64,000 nt of DNA from an uncultured Prevotellaceae bacterium. Its GTDB lineage: Bacteria; Bacteroidota; Bacteroidia; Bacteroidales; Bacteroidaceae. The notes under the pieces are model-generated. The model saw only the letters and a list, made by a program, of their open reading frames with translations, had not been told where the DNA came from and did not search any database. The position numbers and the translations under genes are program-made. Shown piece after piece: positions 34,761 through 43,601 of the stretch; the stretch's first letter is position 1; every line of letters starts with the position of its first letter. The stretch spans positions 1-64,000 of the forward strand of contig CACWMK010000001.1 of assembly GCA_902761905.1 (NCBI GenBank), written 5' to 3'.

Positions 34761-37700
34761 TTACTTTATTATAATCTTCTTTCCGTTCTTAATGTAGATA
34801 CCTTTCTTCAGAGGTCCACTTACCTTCATACCATTCAGATTGTAGATGGTGTCGTCTTGGTTTGTGTCCATCTTAACGCCATTGATGCCGCTAGGCACAT
34901 CTGTAACGGTAAGTCGTCCTTCCTTTGTCAACAGATTAGTGGTGTCCCAATACAATCCTTCTGGCAATTCTGGCAGTGTAACTTCGATATTCGATGTGGC
35001 CTGGAACGAGTTGGCTTTCCAGAGTTGTACGGTATCGCCTGCCTTCAGTTTTGTCGAACCACTGAATGTTACTGTGACATCCTCTGATATTATCAGTGTG
35101 CTCTGTACTTCTGCATACGAACTCTTCAGTCCACTGCGTGATTTGGTTATTTTGCCTGCGATATGCTTTACTGTATATCGTCCGCTTCCACTCAGTGTTG
35201 CCCCATCAGAAAGTGTACCAATAGTCATATCTTTGCCGTTGTTGTTGAATACACCCGTGAGTGTAGCATTTGGCAGACCGTAAGAGTTGTTCCACTGCAG
35301 TGCTGGGTCATACGAACCAGTTTTAGTGTACTGGAATTTTAATGTACCCTTAAACTTGCTCCAGTCGCCTTTCATATTGCTGCGAACACTTGTAACGTTA
35401 ACCGTCAGATTACCTTCGCCAGTCAACTGACCTGAATAGTCGCAACGAGCATCAAGTGTCCAAGTGGCTGTCTTGTCGGCAGGTACCTCAATGTTTGCTC
35501 TGTTGGTTGAGTAGCTGTAAATGTTGTCGGGGTCTTTCAGCGTACCTCCGTTCAGAACTATCAGCGATGGATACTGATGTACATTGTTAACCTCGCCACC
35601 ATGAACTATACCCTGATTGATATACATGGTGTCCAGTTTGACTGTTGAGCCAATCTGCAGCGTACCATTACCAGTTTTAGTGAGACTCGTTTTTGTAGTC
35701 TGGCTGATGGCAGCATTGGCAGTTAGCGTCTTGCCCTGACTGGTATAGATACATCCTCCGCCTGCTTCGAGCGATAGCTTCTGACTAGATACTACATTGG
35801 CATTTACTGCCAGAGTGCCACCATTGCGCAGTGTAATCAGATTGCTGGTTCCGCCCAGTGCACCATATTCAGTTCCGTCTGCATTTGCCAGAGTAGAAAC
35901 TGTAAGCTTTCCGTTTTCTATTACTACGCCACCAGTCATTTTGTTGGTGTTCATGATGGTTAGATTCTTAGCACCGCTCATAGTCAGGCTTGCATCACCT
36001 ATGATACTTCCTTCGCCCATCAATGTATAGTCTTTCTCATCGTTGGCAAATACTACGCTCTTTGGCGATACATCCTCCTTGATAACTACTGCTGTTTGTG
36101 TGGTATTGTCATCGAATGTTACAGCATCGCCTGTTACGAAGAAGTCCTTATTACCATCCTCGAGTTTGAAATTCTCTGTATGTGCAAAGTCCCAGATGCC
36201 GTCGGAACCGCCGTCCCAGGTGATAGATGTAGCTTCGCGTATAGCCTCTACATTCAGATATATCTTACCATCCTCGTTGGTGAGTGATGACTTTACTCCG
36301 TCAATACCTTCAAGCACGATGTTGTTTACGTCGCCTTCTATCTTTGCGGCTTCTATCAGCAGATACTTTCCTGCTGCCAGTTGGCCCTGACTGGCTATCT
36401 CAAACACTGGGGTAGAGTATTCTGGACCATACTGCCAGTCTTTCTTCTCGATGGTAAGTACATTTGCCTTAACAGCATCTGATGTACCATCGGCAAGTGC
36501 ATCAAACACGATACGCGATCCGAAATTCAGAATCAGCGAGTCGGTTTCTATCACGCCCTTATTGTCTTTGCCTCCAGGTCTCAGTATCGAGGCATAGTCC
36601 ATCTGTATGCCCTTCATGAACTTTCCACCGTTAGAATTCAGCTCTGCAAAACGGTTCAGCCATACGCGACTGTTCTGCATTGTGCCGTCGAAACATAGTA
36701 CTCCTGCCCATACATCTGTCGAACCTGTATATGTCTGTGTTACATTTGGCAATATCAGTGTTCCGTCGCCCTGTTTCACCAGTCGCATGTCGCCACTGAA
36801 TGCTCCACCTGTTAGGGTGTGGGTATAGGTGGCATATTCTATCTTGTCGTTGTTGTCGTGACCCTGCACCCAACTTGGTGCATTGTCGAAGAAGATGTAT
36901 GGCTTGGCGCCATCAGCTACTGATACTGTCATATTGCCAGTTTCGGCCATCATCACCTCTTTGTCGTTCATACTGCCGTCGATAGTTCCGCCATTGGCTA
37001 CCTCTGTACGATTAGTAGTGGTAAGTGCTGGAGGAGCCATAGTGATACCCTCCAGCTCACCGATGAAGTAGCTTACGTGAGGCGGCTGGTTGTAACCGCA
37101 CATCTGCCATACCATAGCATTGCGGTACTGGTGGTCGTGCCACAGTGTGTAGTTACGCCATTCGGTAGGAATGGTGGTGCTATAGATTCGAATCTTGTTG
37201 TCTGAGGTACGCATTATCACCTCTTCGCGCCAGTCGCCAAGTATGTCGCCTTGATAGCATGGGGTGGCTTTGGTGTCGTTGTTGGTCAGCGATCCCTGCA
37301 GTGTGGCAATTGTTTCGCCAGTGCTGGGTTTGTAGATGCGTCCTGTAGAATTTCGTGTTCCTGTTCCGTTGAATGTCTCTTCAAGCAGGTCGCCGTCCCA
37401 ATAAATTCGGAAGTTCACGTCGAATGCGATATCTGCAGGAATGTGCTCGTTGGTAACGCTGCTGATGGCAGTATCGTGTCCAGAACGTCCCAAACAGCCT
37501 GGATATTTATTGCTGAAATTACCCATCATGGCACGTCCGTCGTCGTTGCCGCTGGTCTGACGATAGTATATCTTCGATGTGGTAGCATCGCGATAGTTAT
37601 TGTCAGGGTTGTCTTCGTTGCACGCATATATCTCGTGGCCATGGATATATGGGTTGAAATCACCATGATGCTGTGCATCGCCATGTCCCAGTCCTGTGGT

Positions 37701-38861
37701 CGACAGTCCGTGTCCGTTGTCGTCGATAACCATCGAACCGAAACAAATCTCGTCTCGTCCGTCCCAGTCAACATCGGCTATGCTATAGTTATGATAGCCC
37801 TGTCCGTACCATGCGCTGCCAGGTGTGTTGTTATTCCAGCGCCAGCGCTCTTTCAACTGGTGTGTAGCAGGATCCACATCGTATGCTATCATCTTATGAC
37901 GTGTATATATGCCTCGTGCCAGGAAAATGCTGGCCTTTCTGCCATCCAAATATGGTGCACCAAAGAAGTGCTTGGTTGAGCGGTGGCCATAGCCGTCGCC
38001 CCAAGCTGCATTCAGGTCTGTCTCACCATTCTCCAGTCGCTTCAGAGGATAGTCCATCACCTGATATGGCTCGCCTGTAGCACCATTCATATATACCAGA
38101 TACTCAGCGCCATCATGCATAAACCAGTTGGCACCTCCGCCAGTGGCACCACGATAGTTCTTGGTGGCATCGCCCACCACGTAAGTCTCGCCATTAGCCA
38201 TGTGGATTGTTGTTCCGTCGGCAGCACGTATTATGGCTTCGGCCTTACCGTCCTGATCCCAGTCGTAGGCCACGATATTCTGCTCATTGTTCTGGAAATC
38301 GCCCATATTTGGGCCGAAGTCTAGCCACCAGAGTTTAGTACCGTCAAGTTTAAATACCTCTGCTATCGAGTACTCGCCGTTGTATCCGTTTTTGGGGTAA
38401 CTTGCATTTATCTCGCTCAGGTTGTCAAACTTCATCAGAATTTCCAACTCGCCGTCGCCGTCAACATCGGCCATACAAGCATCGTTAGGCACGTAGGTAG
38501 ATGTGAGCGAACCATGATCGGGTGTAATCTCCATATAGTTCTGCGTCCACACACTTACTGATTTGCTCTGTGGCTGCTCTTTGCCTCTCACCACAGCACT
38601 TACAGTGTAAGTACTGCCTGCGGCTCCAGATTTATCAGTAAAGTTAGATACCGATATTGGCTCGTCGTTAAGTTTGCTGCCGTCGCGATAGATGTTATAC
38701 TTCACGTCGTAATACTCTTCGCCAAGTATTCGCCACGAGCAGAATACGCCAGAATTTGTTTTGATCGCTACCAGTCCGCGATCCAGTTTATCTGTAGCGC
38801 GTTGAGCCCACACATTCACACTCATCATGGCTGCTAGAGCCATAGTAATTAGCTTCTTCAT
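34761..38861 (-). CDS. PL11 rhamnogalacturonan lyase with beta-strand repeat region and T9SS-like tail
   Basis: A 1,366-aa secreted protein. After a signal peptide (MKKLITMALAAMMSVNVWAQ), residues ~20-620 form a PL11 lyase domain. It starts ATDKLDRGLVAIKTNSGVFCSW and carries DGDG loops (MADVDGDGELE, IADVDWDGRDE), then DILGDWREEVIMRT and the CGYNQPPHVSYFIGE end. Residues ~650-1300 are beta-strand-rich repeats of the autotransporter-associated type (VKQGDGTLILPNVTQTYTGS; LTKTGNGTLQIGS; LTGEGNLTVNV). The last ~40 residues (YNLNGMKVSGPLKKGIYIKN...KKIIIK) resemble C-terminal domains of type IX secretion substrates. I infer surface display or release, with the repeats as spacer or carbohydrate contact. 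It is monocistronic with its own promoter. Confidence 0.88.
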   Translation of the reverse strand: MKKLITMALAAMMSVNVWAQRATDKLDRGLVAIKTNSGVFCSWRILGEEYYDVKYNIYRDGSKLNDEPISVSNFTDKSGAAGSTYTVSAVVRGKEQPQSKSVSVWTQNYMEITPDHGSLTSTYVPNDACMADVDGDGELEILMKFDNLSEINASYPKNGYNGEYSIAEVFKLDGTKLWWLDFGPNMGDFQNNEQNIVAYDWDQDGKAEAIIRAADGTTIHMANGETYVVGDATKNYRGATGGGANWFMHDGAEYLVYMNGATGEPYQVMDYPLKRLENGETDLNAAWGDGYGHRSTKHFFGAPYLDGRKASIFLARGIYTRHKMIAYDVDPATHQLKERWRWNNNTPGSAWYGQGYHNYSIADVDWDGRDEICFGSMVIDDNGHGLSTTGLGHGDAQHHGDFNPYIHGHEIYACNEDNPDNNYRDATTSKIYYRQTSGNDDGRAMMGNFSNKYPGCLGRSGHDTAISSVTNEHIPADIAFDVNFRIYWDGDLLEETFNGTGTRNSTGRIYKPSTGETIATLQGSLTNNDTKATPCYQGDILGDWREEVIMRTSDNKIRIYSTTIPTEWRNYTLWHDHQYRNAMVWQMCGYNQPPHVSYFIGELEGITMAPPALTTTNRTEVANGGTIDGSMNDKEVMMAETGNMTVSVADGAKPYIFFDNAPSWVQGHDNNDKIEYATYTHTLTGGAFSGDMRLVKQGDGTLILPNVTQTYTGSTDVWAGVLCFDGTMQNSRVWLNRFAELNSNGGKFMKGIQMDYASILRPGGKDNKGVIETDSLILNFGSRIVFDALADGTSDAVKANVLTIEKKDWQYGPEYSTPVFEIASQGQLAAGKYLLIEAAKIEGDVNNIVLEGIDGVKSSLTNEDGKIYLNVEAIREATSITWDGGSDGIWDFAHTENFKLEDGNKDFFVTGDAVTFDDNTTQTAVVIKEDVSPKSVVFANDEKDYTLMGEGSIIGDASLTMSGAKNLTIMNTNKMTGGVVIENGKLTVSTLANADGTEYGALGGTSNLITLRNGGTLAVNANVVSSQKLSLEAGGGCIYTSQGKTLTANAAISQTTKTSLTKTGNGTLQIGSTVKLDTMYINQGIVHGGEVNNVHQYPSLIVLNGGTLKDPDNIYSYSTNRANIEVPADKTATWTLDARCDYSGQLTGEGNLTVNVTSVRSNMKGDWSKFKGTLKFQYTKTGSYDPALQWNNSYGLPNATLTGVFNNNGKDMTIGTLSDGATLSGSGRYTVKHIAGKITKSRSGLKSSYAEVQSTLIISEDVTVTFSGSTKLKAGDTVQLWKANSFQATSNIEVTLPELPEGLYWDTTNLLTKEGRLTVTDVPSGINGVKMDTNQDDTIYNLNGMKVSGPLKKGIYIKNGKKIIIK

Positions 38862-38894
38862 TATGCTTTGTTTTAGTTCGTTAATTTACGGGTG

Positions 38895-38902
38895 CAAAAT
38901 TA
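38895..38902 (-). promoter_or_regulatory. -7 promoter box of the large PL11 gene
   Basis: On the minus strand TAATTTTG followed by CACCC, with TTTG about 20 bp upstream as a -33 candidate: both elements of the Bacteroidota promoter are present. Confidence 0.65.
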
Positions 38903-38968
38903 CACTAAAAAATCGAGAATACCAAATAAATAAGGTGTTAAAACTTGGTTTTTTCAATTTTTAGCAGT

Positions 38969-38976
38969 ACCTTTGC
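38969..38976 (+). promoter_or_regulatory. -7 promoter box of the DUF4840-like gene
   Basis: TACCTTTG fits TAnnTTTG, with TTG at 38946-38948 about 20 bp upstream as a -33 candidate. It decides the start of the following gene, because any ATG/GTG upstream of 38980 would not be transcribed. Confidence 0.65.
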
Positions 38977-38992
38977 CACGAATTATAACATT

Positions 38993-39547
38993 ATGATGAT
39001 GAAATCGTTTAGAATTGTTTTTTCGGCTATGCTTATCATGCTTTTCATGGCATGTTCGGATGATGAAAATCGTGAAGTTACCGTAGTTGATGCGCAGAAG
39101 GCATACAATGAGGCTAAAGGCACTTATGCAGGTGTGGTGCTTGACGAAAATGTGCCAGTAAAGGTTAATATTTCGCTTGGCGACGACTTCACTATAAAGT
39201 ATCTGCCTGTTACTCCACTCTTGAGTCGATTCTTCTCAGGCGCAGAGCTTGATGAGGCTGTAGCATCAGTAAAAGGACCAACTTTTTCTGCTCCTACTGT
39301 TGATATGGTATTGGTAGGCAGTTTGATGTACGTTTCGATGGAGCCAACCGACTGGATGTTCACTGCCAAGGTGGGTGGGGTAGAGTATCGTGTAAGTGCT
39401 CTGTTGAGTACAACCTTATGTTATTCGCGTGCTTACGATAAGGTATCTGTAAGCATAGGTGTAGATGAACTCTTCTGCGAAGGCCAGAAAGCAGACTTGT
39501 CATCCAACTCTATCTCTTGGCTTATCGACGAGGCCGCCAGGCAGTAA
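38993..39547 (+). CDS. Small lipoprotein, DUF4840-like
   Basis: From the ATG at 38993 (MMMKSFRIVFSAMLIMLFMACSDDE) the protein has a signal peptide and lipobox Cys near residue 21, then ~160 residues of beta-rich sequence. DUF4840 is my best guess from its size and the AYNEAKGTYAGVVL opening; confidence in the family is moderate. An upstream frame reaching 38945 is rejected, since the promoter lies inside it. The role is unknown. It sits between glycan-degrading units but shares no operon with them. Confidence 0.7.
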   Translation: MMMKSFRIVFSAMLIMLFMACSDDENREVTVVDAQKAYNEAKGTYAGVVLDENVPVKVNISLGDDFTIKYLPVTPLLSRFFSGAELDEAVASVKGPTFSAPTVDMVLVGSLMYVSMEPTDWMFTAKVGGVEYRVSALLSTTLCYSRAYDKVSVSIGVDELFCEGQKADLSSNSISWLIDEAARQ

Positions 39548-39579
39548 ACGTTTTCTTTTTGACCTAGGCATGATTTTTA

Positions 39580-39639
39580 TTCCCACGTTGGGAACATAAT
39601 ATTCCCACGTTGGGAATGAATTGTTCCCAAGTATGGGAA
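39580..39639. repeat. Three palindromes at 22-bp spacing
   Basis: TTCCCACGTTGGGAA starts at 39580 and again at 39602; a variant, TTCCCAAGTATGGGAA, starts at 39624. Arms are TTCCCA/TGGGAA in all three. The starts are exactly 22 bp apart, about two helical turns, so the sites face the same side of the DNA. Confidence 0.9.
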
Positions 39640-39789
39640 TAAATTATACCATTTGGTGGAACGATTTTTTATTCTTGGTCGCACGTGTTGGCCGATTTTG
39701 ATGTCATTTTTACAGAGTTTGCAAAAAACGCTTCATCTCTCACATGACCCACTTGAATCCCGCATAAACAGGGACTTTTTGAAAAATAA

Positions 39790-39861
39790 TCCCTCACTCC
39801 ATCCCTCACTCCATCCCTCACTCCATCCCTCACCTCATCCCTCACGTCATCTCTCACGTCA
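39790..39861. repeat. Six tandem 12-bp units (TCCCTCACNNCA)
   Basis: TCCCTCACTCCA occurs three times in a row, then TCCCTCACCTCA, TCCCTCACGTCA and TCTCTCACGTCA. Phase is exact. It forms one arm of a long potential stem with 39895-39942. Confidence 0.9.
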
Positions 39862-39894
39862 AGAACTGCCAGCCAGAAACATCAATTTGAGTAT

Positions 39895-39942
39895 CGATGT
39901 GAGGGATGGAGTGAGGGATTAGGTGAGAGATGACGTGAGGGA
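39895..39942. repeat. Four inverted 12-bp units (TGNNGTGAGGGA)
   Basis: Units end at 39906, 39918, 39930 and 39942 and include TGGAGTGAGGGA and TGACGTGAGGGA, exact reverse complements of units at 39790-39849. Only 33 bases separate the two arrays, so a long, register-slipping hairpin is possible in RNA or single-stranded DNA. Confidence 0.9.
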
Positions 39943-40018
39943 TAAATTTGCCAAATTCCCTTTATTTACAGGTGTTTCAGATACATGATGTGAGGGATGA
40001 GAGATTTTTAAAAAACTA

Positions 40019-40062
40019 TCAAAAAAATAATCCCCGCACTCCGATGATGGAGGCGGGGATTG
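40019..40062 (-). terminator. Rho-independent terminator of the SGNH-GH115-GH2 unit
   Basis: Read on the minus strand, AATCCCCGC-CTCC pairs with GGAG-GCGGGGATT (one bulged base) around a 6-nt loop, followed by ATTTTTTT. It lies just after the stop of the DUF6250-like gene. Confidence 0.85.
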
Positions 40063-40065
40063 ATA

Positions 40066-40521
40066 TTATCGATTCGTAATTAGAATCTTCAGATAAGCAT
40101 TGTTTAGCGAACAACGAACTTTCTTGTTATAATTGCCGCCATAACCAAGATAGTACATCTGTAGTGTGTAGCATCTCAGGAATATTCCGTTGCGCCATTT
40201 CTCTCTGGCCCAGATGTCCTTGGCTTTAGGATCACTGGCCATCCAGAAACAGTTCATGTCGCTCAGACGGTCGTTGGTCACATACACGTCGTATTCCACG
40301 GTCATGTCCTGATGCATCTTCTCTTTCCGCCAAAGCGTAAGCCCCTTTGGAGCTGTTATTTCGCAGGTGTCGCCACTAAATGTAACTCGGTAGTCGGGAG
40401 CCTCCGACTCTACACGCCAATACTTGTTGAATTGTCGACTGTTGAGTCCTGATTCAACTGCCATAGCGCAAACTGAACTACAAGTTGCTAGCAGCAATAA
40501 TACATTACGTCTTAACATCAT
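40066..40521 (-). CDS. DUF6250-like exported protein, probably C-terminally truncated
   Basis: The protein has a signal peptide (MMLRRNVLLLLATCSSVCAMA). A domain follows with PKGLTLWRKEKMHQDMTVEYD, RLSDMNCFWMASDP and LQMYYLGYGGN, which I associate with DUF6250, a jelly-roll-like family near glycan genes. As I know the family, it should continue for roughly another 60-80 residues with a second half of the sandwich. Here it ends at 151 aa soon after YGGN with unrelated-looking sequence (LNNAYLKILITNR). The sequence beyond is terminator and repeats, with no remnant of the missing part. It follows GH2 by 3 bp. The truncation call depends on my memory of the family length. Confidence 0.55.
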   Translation of the reverse strand: MMLRRNVLLLLATCSSVCAMAVESGLNSRQFNKYWRVESEAPDYRVTFSGDTCEITAPKGLTLWRKEKMHQDMTVEYDVYVTNDRLSDMNCFWMASDPKAKDIWAREKWRNGIFLRCYTLQMYYLGYGGNYNKKVRCSLNNAYLKILITNR

Positions 40522-40524
40522 ATG

Positions 40525-43500
40525 TTATAGCTTTTCCAGAAATTCTATTTCTACAATACGGAGCTCATTCTTAGTGTCGCCACCATTCTTAGCCTTAAAG
40601 AGATCTAGTTCGCCAGCAGCAGGTTCGGCCACTTCTACAATACCACCAAAGGCATCCTTATCCTTGCCTGCTCCTTTTAGTCGGATGGTAATCTCGTTGG
40701 TCTTTACTGCCTGTGTAGGTTTCAGGTGGATATAGCCAAGACTGCGACTGGTCTCGCCGCTCCAAATTAGTTTCTTACCAGCATAGATTTCCAGTGGATA
40801 GCTGCGCAGTCGCCAACCAGTAAGTTTTATGCAGATATCATCAACTACTGCTTTCTTTGCCAGGCGATAGGTAATCCATGCAGTAGAAAGACGTCCGTCG
40901 TTCTTCCATTCCGACAGTTCGTTGTCATCGTAGCTCCTGGCGGCATGTTCGCTGTCGTAGCCGCTCCTAGCAGATATAATATCAATGCCTCGGGCTTTTT
41001 CTGTATAAGAAGGTGTGAGTGGAGTCTCACCACGATCCAATCGGCCTTTCAGTGATAACTGTGGAAGGTAATTCTCTGTATCCACTGGCGATGTCTTTAC
41101 ACTGATATATGCCGGCTTCAGACCTTGTGCATAAGCCGAAAGAAGTATTTCGCCCGCATTAGTTGTTGAACGCATAAGCACACGATTCACGCCACATTCC
41201 ACTGGTAGGTCCATTGCTCCTACATAGTTATCAGATATGTTCTTGGTGGCAGCGGCATCAAGTAGTCCGGCTGGACGATTCACGTCAGGTCTTTGCATAT
41301 CTTTGTTATTGCGCGATCCTATGCCACCAATCCATTGACCTTCGCCCCAATAGTTGAATGATACAAGATTATTAGCCAATGGACAGCGAACACCGTTCTT
41401 GTCTACTACTTCTACCTCGAACAATACCATATCGGCACCGTCAGCCTTTGTACCTTCAGGGTTCTCTATGGCCGTGAGTTTCAGCTGATAAGGCTCACCA
41501 GCTGTTTTTATCTGGTATTTGCTGCCGTCAGAAGCAACAGCCTCAAGTGTGCCGGGCTCGAATGAGATATTCTCGAAAGTATAAAGGAAACGATAGCTCT
41601 GCTTGCCGTGACCAAGTGACTTCCCGTTAACGAATAGCTCAACATCATCGGCTGTAGAAACCACGTATACGTTCTTGGTTGTGCCAGCGGGATAGTTCCA
41701 ATGTCCGATGATGTACGTCTGCTGATGCTCTGGTTCTACCCATCCATTCCACATCACTTGATGTACGTAAAAAGCGTCCTTTGGTATGCGCATGGCATCG
41801 GTAACTCCGCTTGTACGATAGTTTGACTCGCCTCGATGGTGGGTGTTTGTGTCAGAAAATACTATCTTTACACCACCACTGCTTATACGAGTTCCTGTGC
41901 CTGGTCGCTCCATGTAGTAGTCGTACCAGCGACGCACCATCTCGATGGCAAACTGATCCATGTTGTGGTTGTAGTCAAGAGCTGGCGCATTACGATAGAG
42001 TGGGCCATCTCCCTCTTTATGATAAGGATAGCTTTGCTCGTCCCAATACTTGCGCAAGCCTTCATCGCGACAGTATTCCATTGCCCACATGGGATGTTTC
42101 TTGCTCTTATTGATGTACAGCATCTCACCTCCATATTCGGCCTCGTCGATATCCAGCATTTCGCGACTGCCGATAGCACGTCCGCCGTACGGATCGTATT
42201 CGTCGCGTATCTTTTTCATCTCCACCATATGTTCACGCGAGATACTCTCGTTGCCACACTCATAGAAGAGGATTGATGGGTTGTTGCGATTGTAGATGAT
42301 AGCGTCGCGCATCAGTTCTGTGCGTTGTGCCCAACGTGGACCAGTCACATCTTTTTCTGCATCGCCGGCAGGCATAGCTTGTATCAATCCTACACGGTCG
42401 CACGACTCAATATCCTGTTTCCATGGGGTTACGTGCATCCATCGCACCAGGTTGCCATTCGATTTTACCATCAGGTCGTTTGAGTAGTCGCTTAGCCATG
42501 CTGGTACCGATAATCCTACACCAGGCCATTCGTTAGATGTGCGCTGAGCATAGCCGTGCATCATCAGTACACGGTCGTTCAACCATATCTTTCCTTCGGC
42601 AAAGCGAGTTTTGCGGAAACCTGTACGGATAACTACTTCGTCATTGCTGGCACATAGATCCAAAGGCTTGTCATCAGCCCCATCCTCTGCCAGATAGCTC
42701 TTTACGGTATAGAGATAGCCATAGCCCCACGACCAGAAATGCAGTCCGCTCAGTTCTCGCTGGATGCTTACGGTACGCGTCTCGTCTGGTTGCATGGTTA
42801 CACGCTCACCCGGAATAATAGCAGTCAGATTGTTATCTGCGCTGACGACCTTGGCAAACAGACGGAAGGTGCGTGGTTTGTTGTCCTCGTTTCTTACCTG
42901 CGACTCCACATGTACTACCGCCTTGCGCTTGGCAATATCAAAATCGGTAGCATAGACATAAGTACCTGTCGTCCCCAGATTACTATAAAGTGGTAACGTC
43001 TGGTACAGCTTGTCGGTAATGTGCAGAAAAACATTTTTGGGTATGCCACCATAGTTGGCATTAAAGTTGCGATCGTTCCATTGGTAGCGGCTTTCGTGCT
43101 TTCGCGAACGGTAGGTCCAACTGTTGTCACAGCGTACTGCTATCACGTTCTCTCCCTTTTTTATATAAGGTGTAAGGTCGAATCCGCAAGCCATCACACC
43201 ATTCTCGCTGAATCCCAGATGATGTCCGTTGATATAGAAATCGGCTCCCTGACGTACACCCTCGAATTCTATAAACACTTTCTTGTTGGCAATATCCTTA
43301 AGCTGGAACGATTTGCGATACCAGGCGATGGTATCTGTCAAGTCTACGATATCTTTTCTGAAAGCTTCGTTGCCGTTGAATGCGTATGGTAGTGTAATCT
43401 GTTGCCATCGGCTATCGTCATAATCGGATAGTGCAGCATGGGCGTCGTCACCTACATGGAGACGCCATTCGCTATTGAAGTTCTGTCTGATTCGTTCGGT

Positions 43501-43563
43501 GGCCCTACTCGGAACAAACACAAGCGCAAATGCAATGATGCATAAGATTTTAGTAGCTTTCAT
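40525..43563 (-). CDS. GH2 glycosidase with C-terminal carbohydrate-binding-like domain
   Basis: A 1,012-aa exported GH2 enzyme (signal peptide to about residue 21). The N-terminal sandwich has YDDSRWQQITLPYAFNG, and the TIM barrel has the acid/base Glu in ECGNES (about 439) and the likely nucleophile in WAMEYC (about 496). Residues ~880-1012 resemble an F5/8-type sandwich (SARSGYDSEHAARSYDDNELSEWKND...). Substrate cannot be fixed; beta-galactose or beta-glucuronate from side chains are both plausible given the GH115 neighbour. It has its own -7 box 24 bp upstream, so it can be expressed apart from GH115. It is followed by the DUF6250-like gene. Confidence 0.85.
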   Translation of the reverse strand: MKATKILCIIAFALVFVPSRATERIRQNFNSEWRLHVGDDAHAALSDYDDSRWQQITLPYAFNGNEAFRKDIVDLTDTIAWYRKSFQLKDIANKKVFIEFEGVRQGADFYINGHHLGFSENGVMACGFDLTPYIKKGENVIAVRCDNSWTYRSRKHESRYQWNDRNFNANYGGIPKNVFLHITDKLYQTLPLYSNLGTTGTYVYATDFDIAKRKAVVHVESQVRNEDNKPRTFRLFAKVVSADNNLTAIIPGERVTMQPDETRTVSIQRELSGLHFWSWGYGYLYTVKSYLAEDGADDKPLDLCASNDEVVIRTGFRKTRFAEGKIWLNDRVLMMHGYAQRTSNEWPGVGLSVPAWLSDYSNDLMVKSNGNLVRWMHVTPWKQDIESCDRVGLIQAMPAGDAEKDVTGPRWAQRTELMRDAIIYNRNNPSILFYECGNESISREHMVEMKKIRDEYDPYGGRAIGSREMLDIDEAEYGGEMLYINKSKKHPMWAMEYCRDEGLRKYWDEQSYPYHKEGDGPLYRNAPALDYNHNMDQFAIEMVRRWYDYYMERPGTGTRISSGGVKIVFSDTNTHHRGESNYRTSGVTDAMRIPKDAFYVHQVMWNGWVEPEHQQTYIIGHWNYPAGTTKNVYVVSTADDVELFVNGKSLGHGKQSYRFLYTFENISFEPGTLEAVASDGSKYQIKTAGEPYQLKLTAIENPEGTKADGADMVLFEVEVVDKNGVRCPLANNLVSFNYWGEGQWIGGIGSRNNKDMQRPDVNRPAGLLDAAATKNISDNYVGAMDLPVECGVNRVLMRSTTNAGEILLSAYAQGLKPAYISVKTSPVDTENYLPQLSLKGRLDRGETPLTPSYTEKARGIDIISARSGYDSEHAARSYDDNELSEWKNDGRLSTAWITYRLAKKAVVDDICIKLTGWRLRSYPLEIYAGKKLIWSGETSRSLGYIHLKPTQAVKTNEITIRLKGAGKDKDAFGGIVEVAEPAAGELDLFKAKNGGDTKNELRIVEIEFLEKL

Positions 43564-43586
43564 TTGTCTTATTATTAGTTTCGGTG

Positions 43587-43594
43587 CAAAGGTA
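43587..43594 (-). promoter_or_regulatory. Internal -7 promoter box ahead of GH2
   Basis: On the minus strand TACCTTTG followed by CACC, in the 38-bp gap between GH115 and GH2. It suggests GH2 and the DUF6250-like gene are also transcribed separately. Confidence 0.55.
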
Positions 43595-43601
43595 GTTACT
43601 A

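Larger units (their letters stand above)
39548..40065. other. 518-bp non-coding region with two repeat systems
   Basis: No convincing gene lies here. Contents in order: three palindromes at exact 22-bp spacing (39580-39639); an AT-rich stretch with a single 12-bp motif copy at 39736; six direct 12-bp units (39790-39861); four inverted 12-bp units (39895-39942); one more inverted copy at 39986; and the terminator of the minus-strand unit (about 40019-40062). An 89-codon frame on the plus strand only translates the 12-bp repeats into HPSL-type repeats. Confidence 0.8.

Noticed and set aside
38945..38992. Sixteen-codon N-terminal extension of the DUF4840-like protein
   Set aside because: The -7 box at 38969-38976 lies inside it, and starting at 38993 gives a proper lipoprotein signal peptide.
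39653..39922. 89-codon open frame with HPSL repeats
   Set aside because: Its repeats are just the translation of the 12-bp DNA array, there is no promoter or ribosome site, and the rest matches no protein pattern. Treated as non-coding.
39790..39942. Possible CRISPR array
   Set aside because: Units are 12 bp, directly adjacent and in two orientations, without unique spacers, and no cas gene is nearby.
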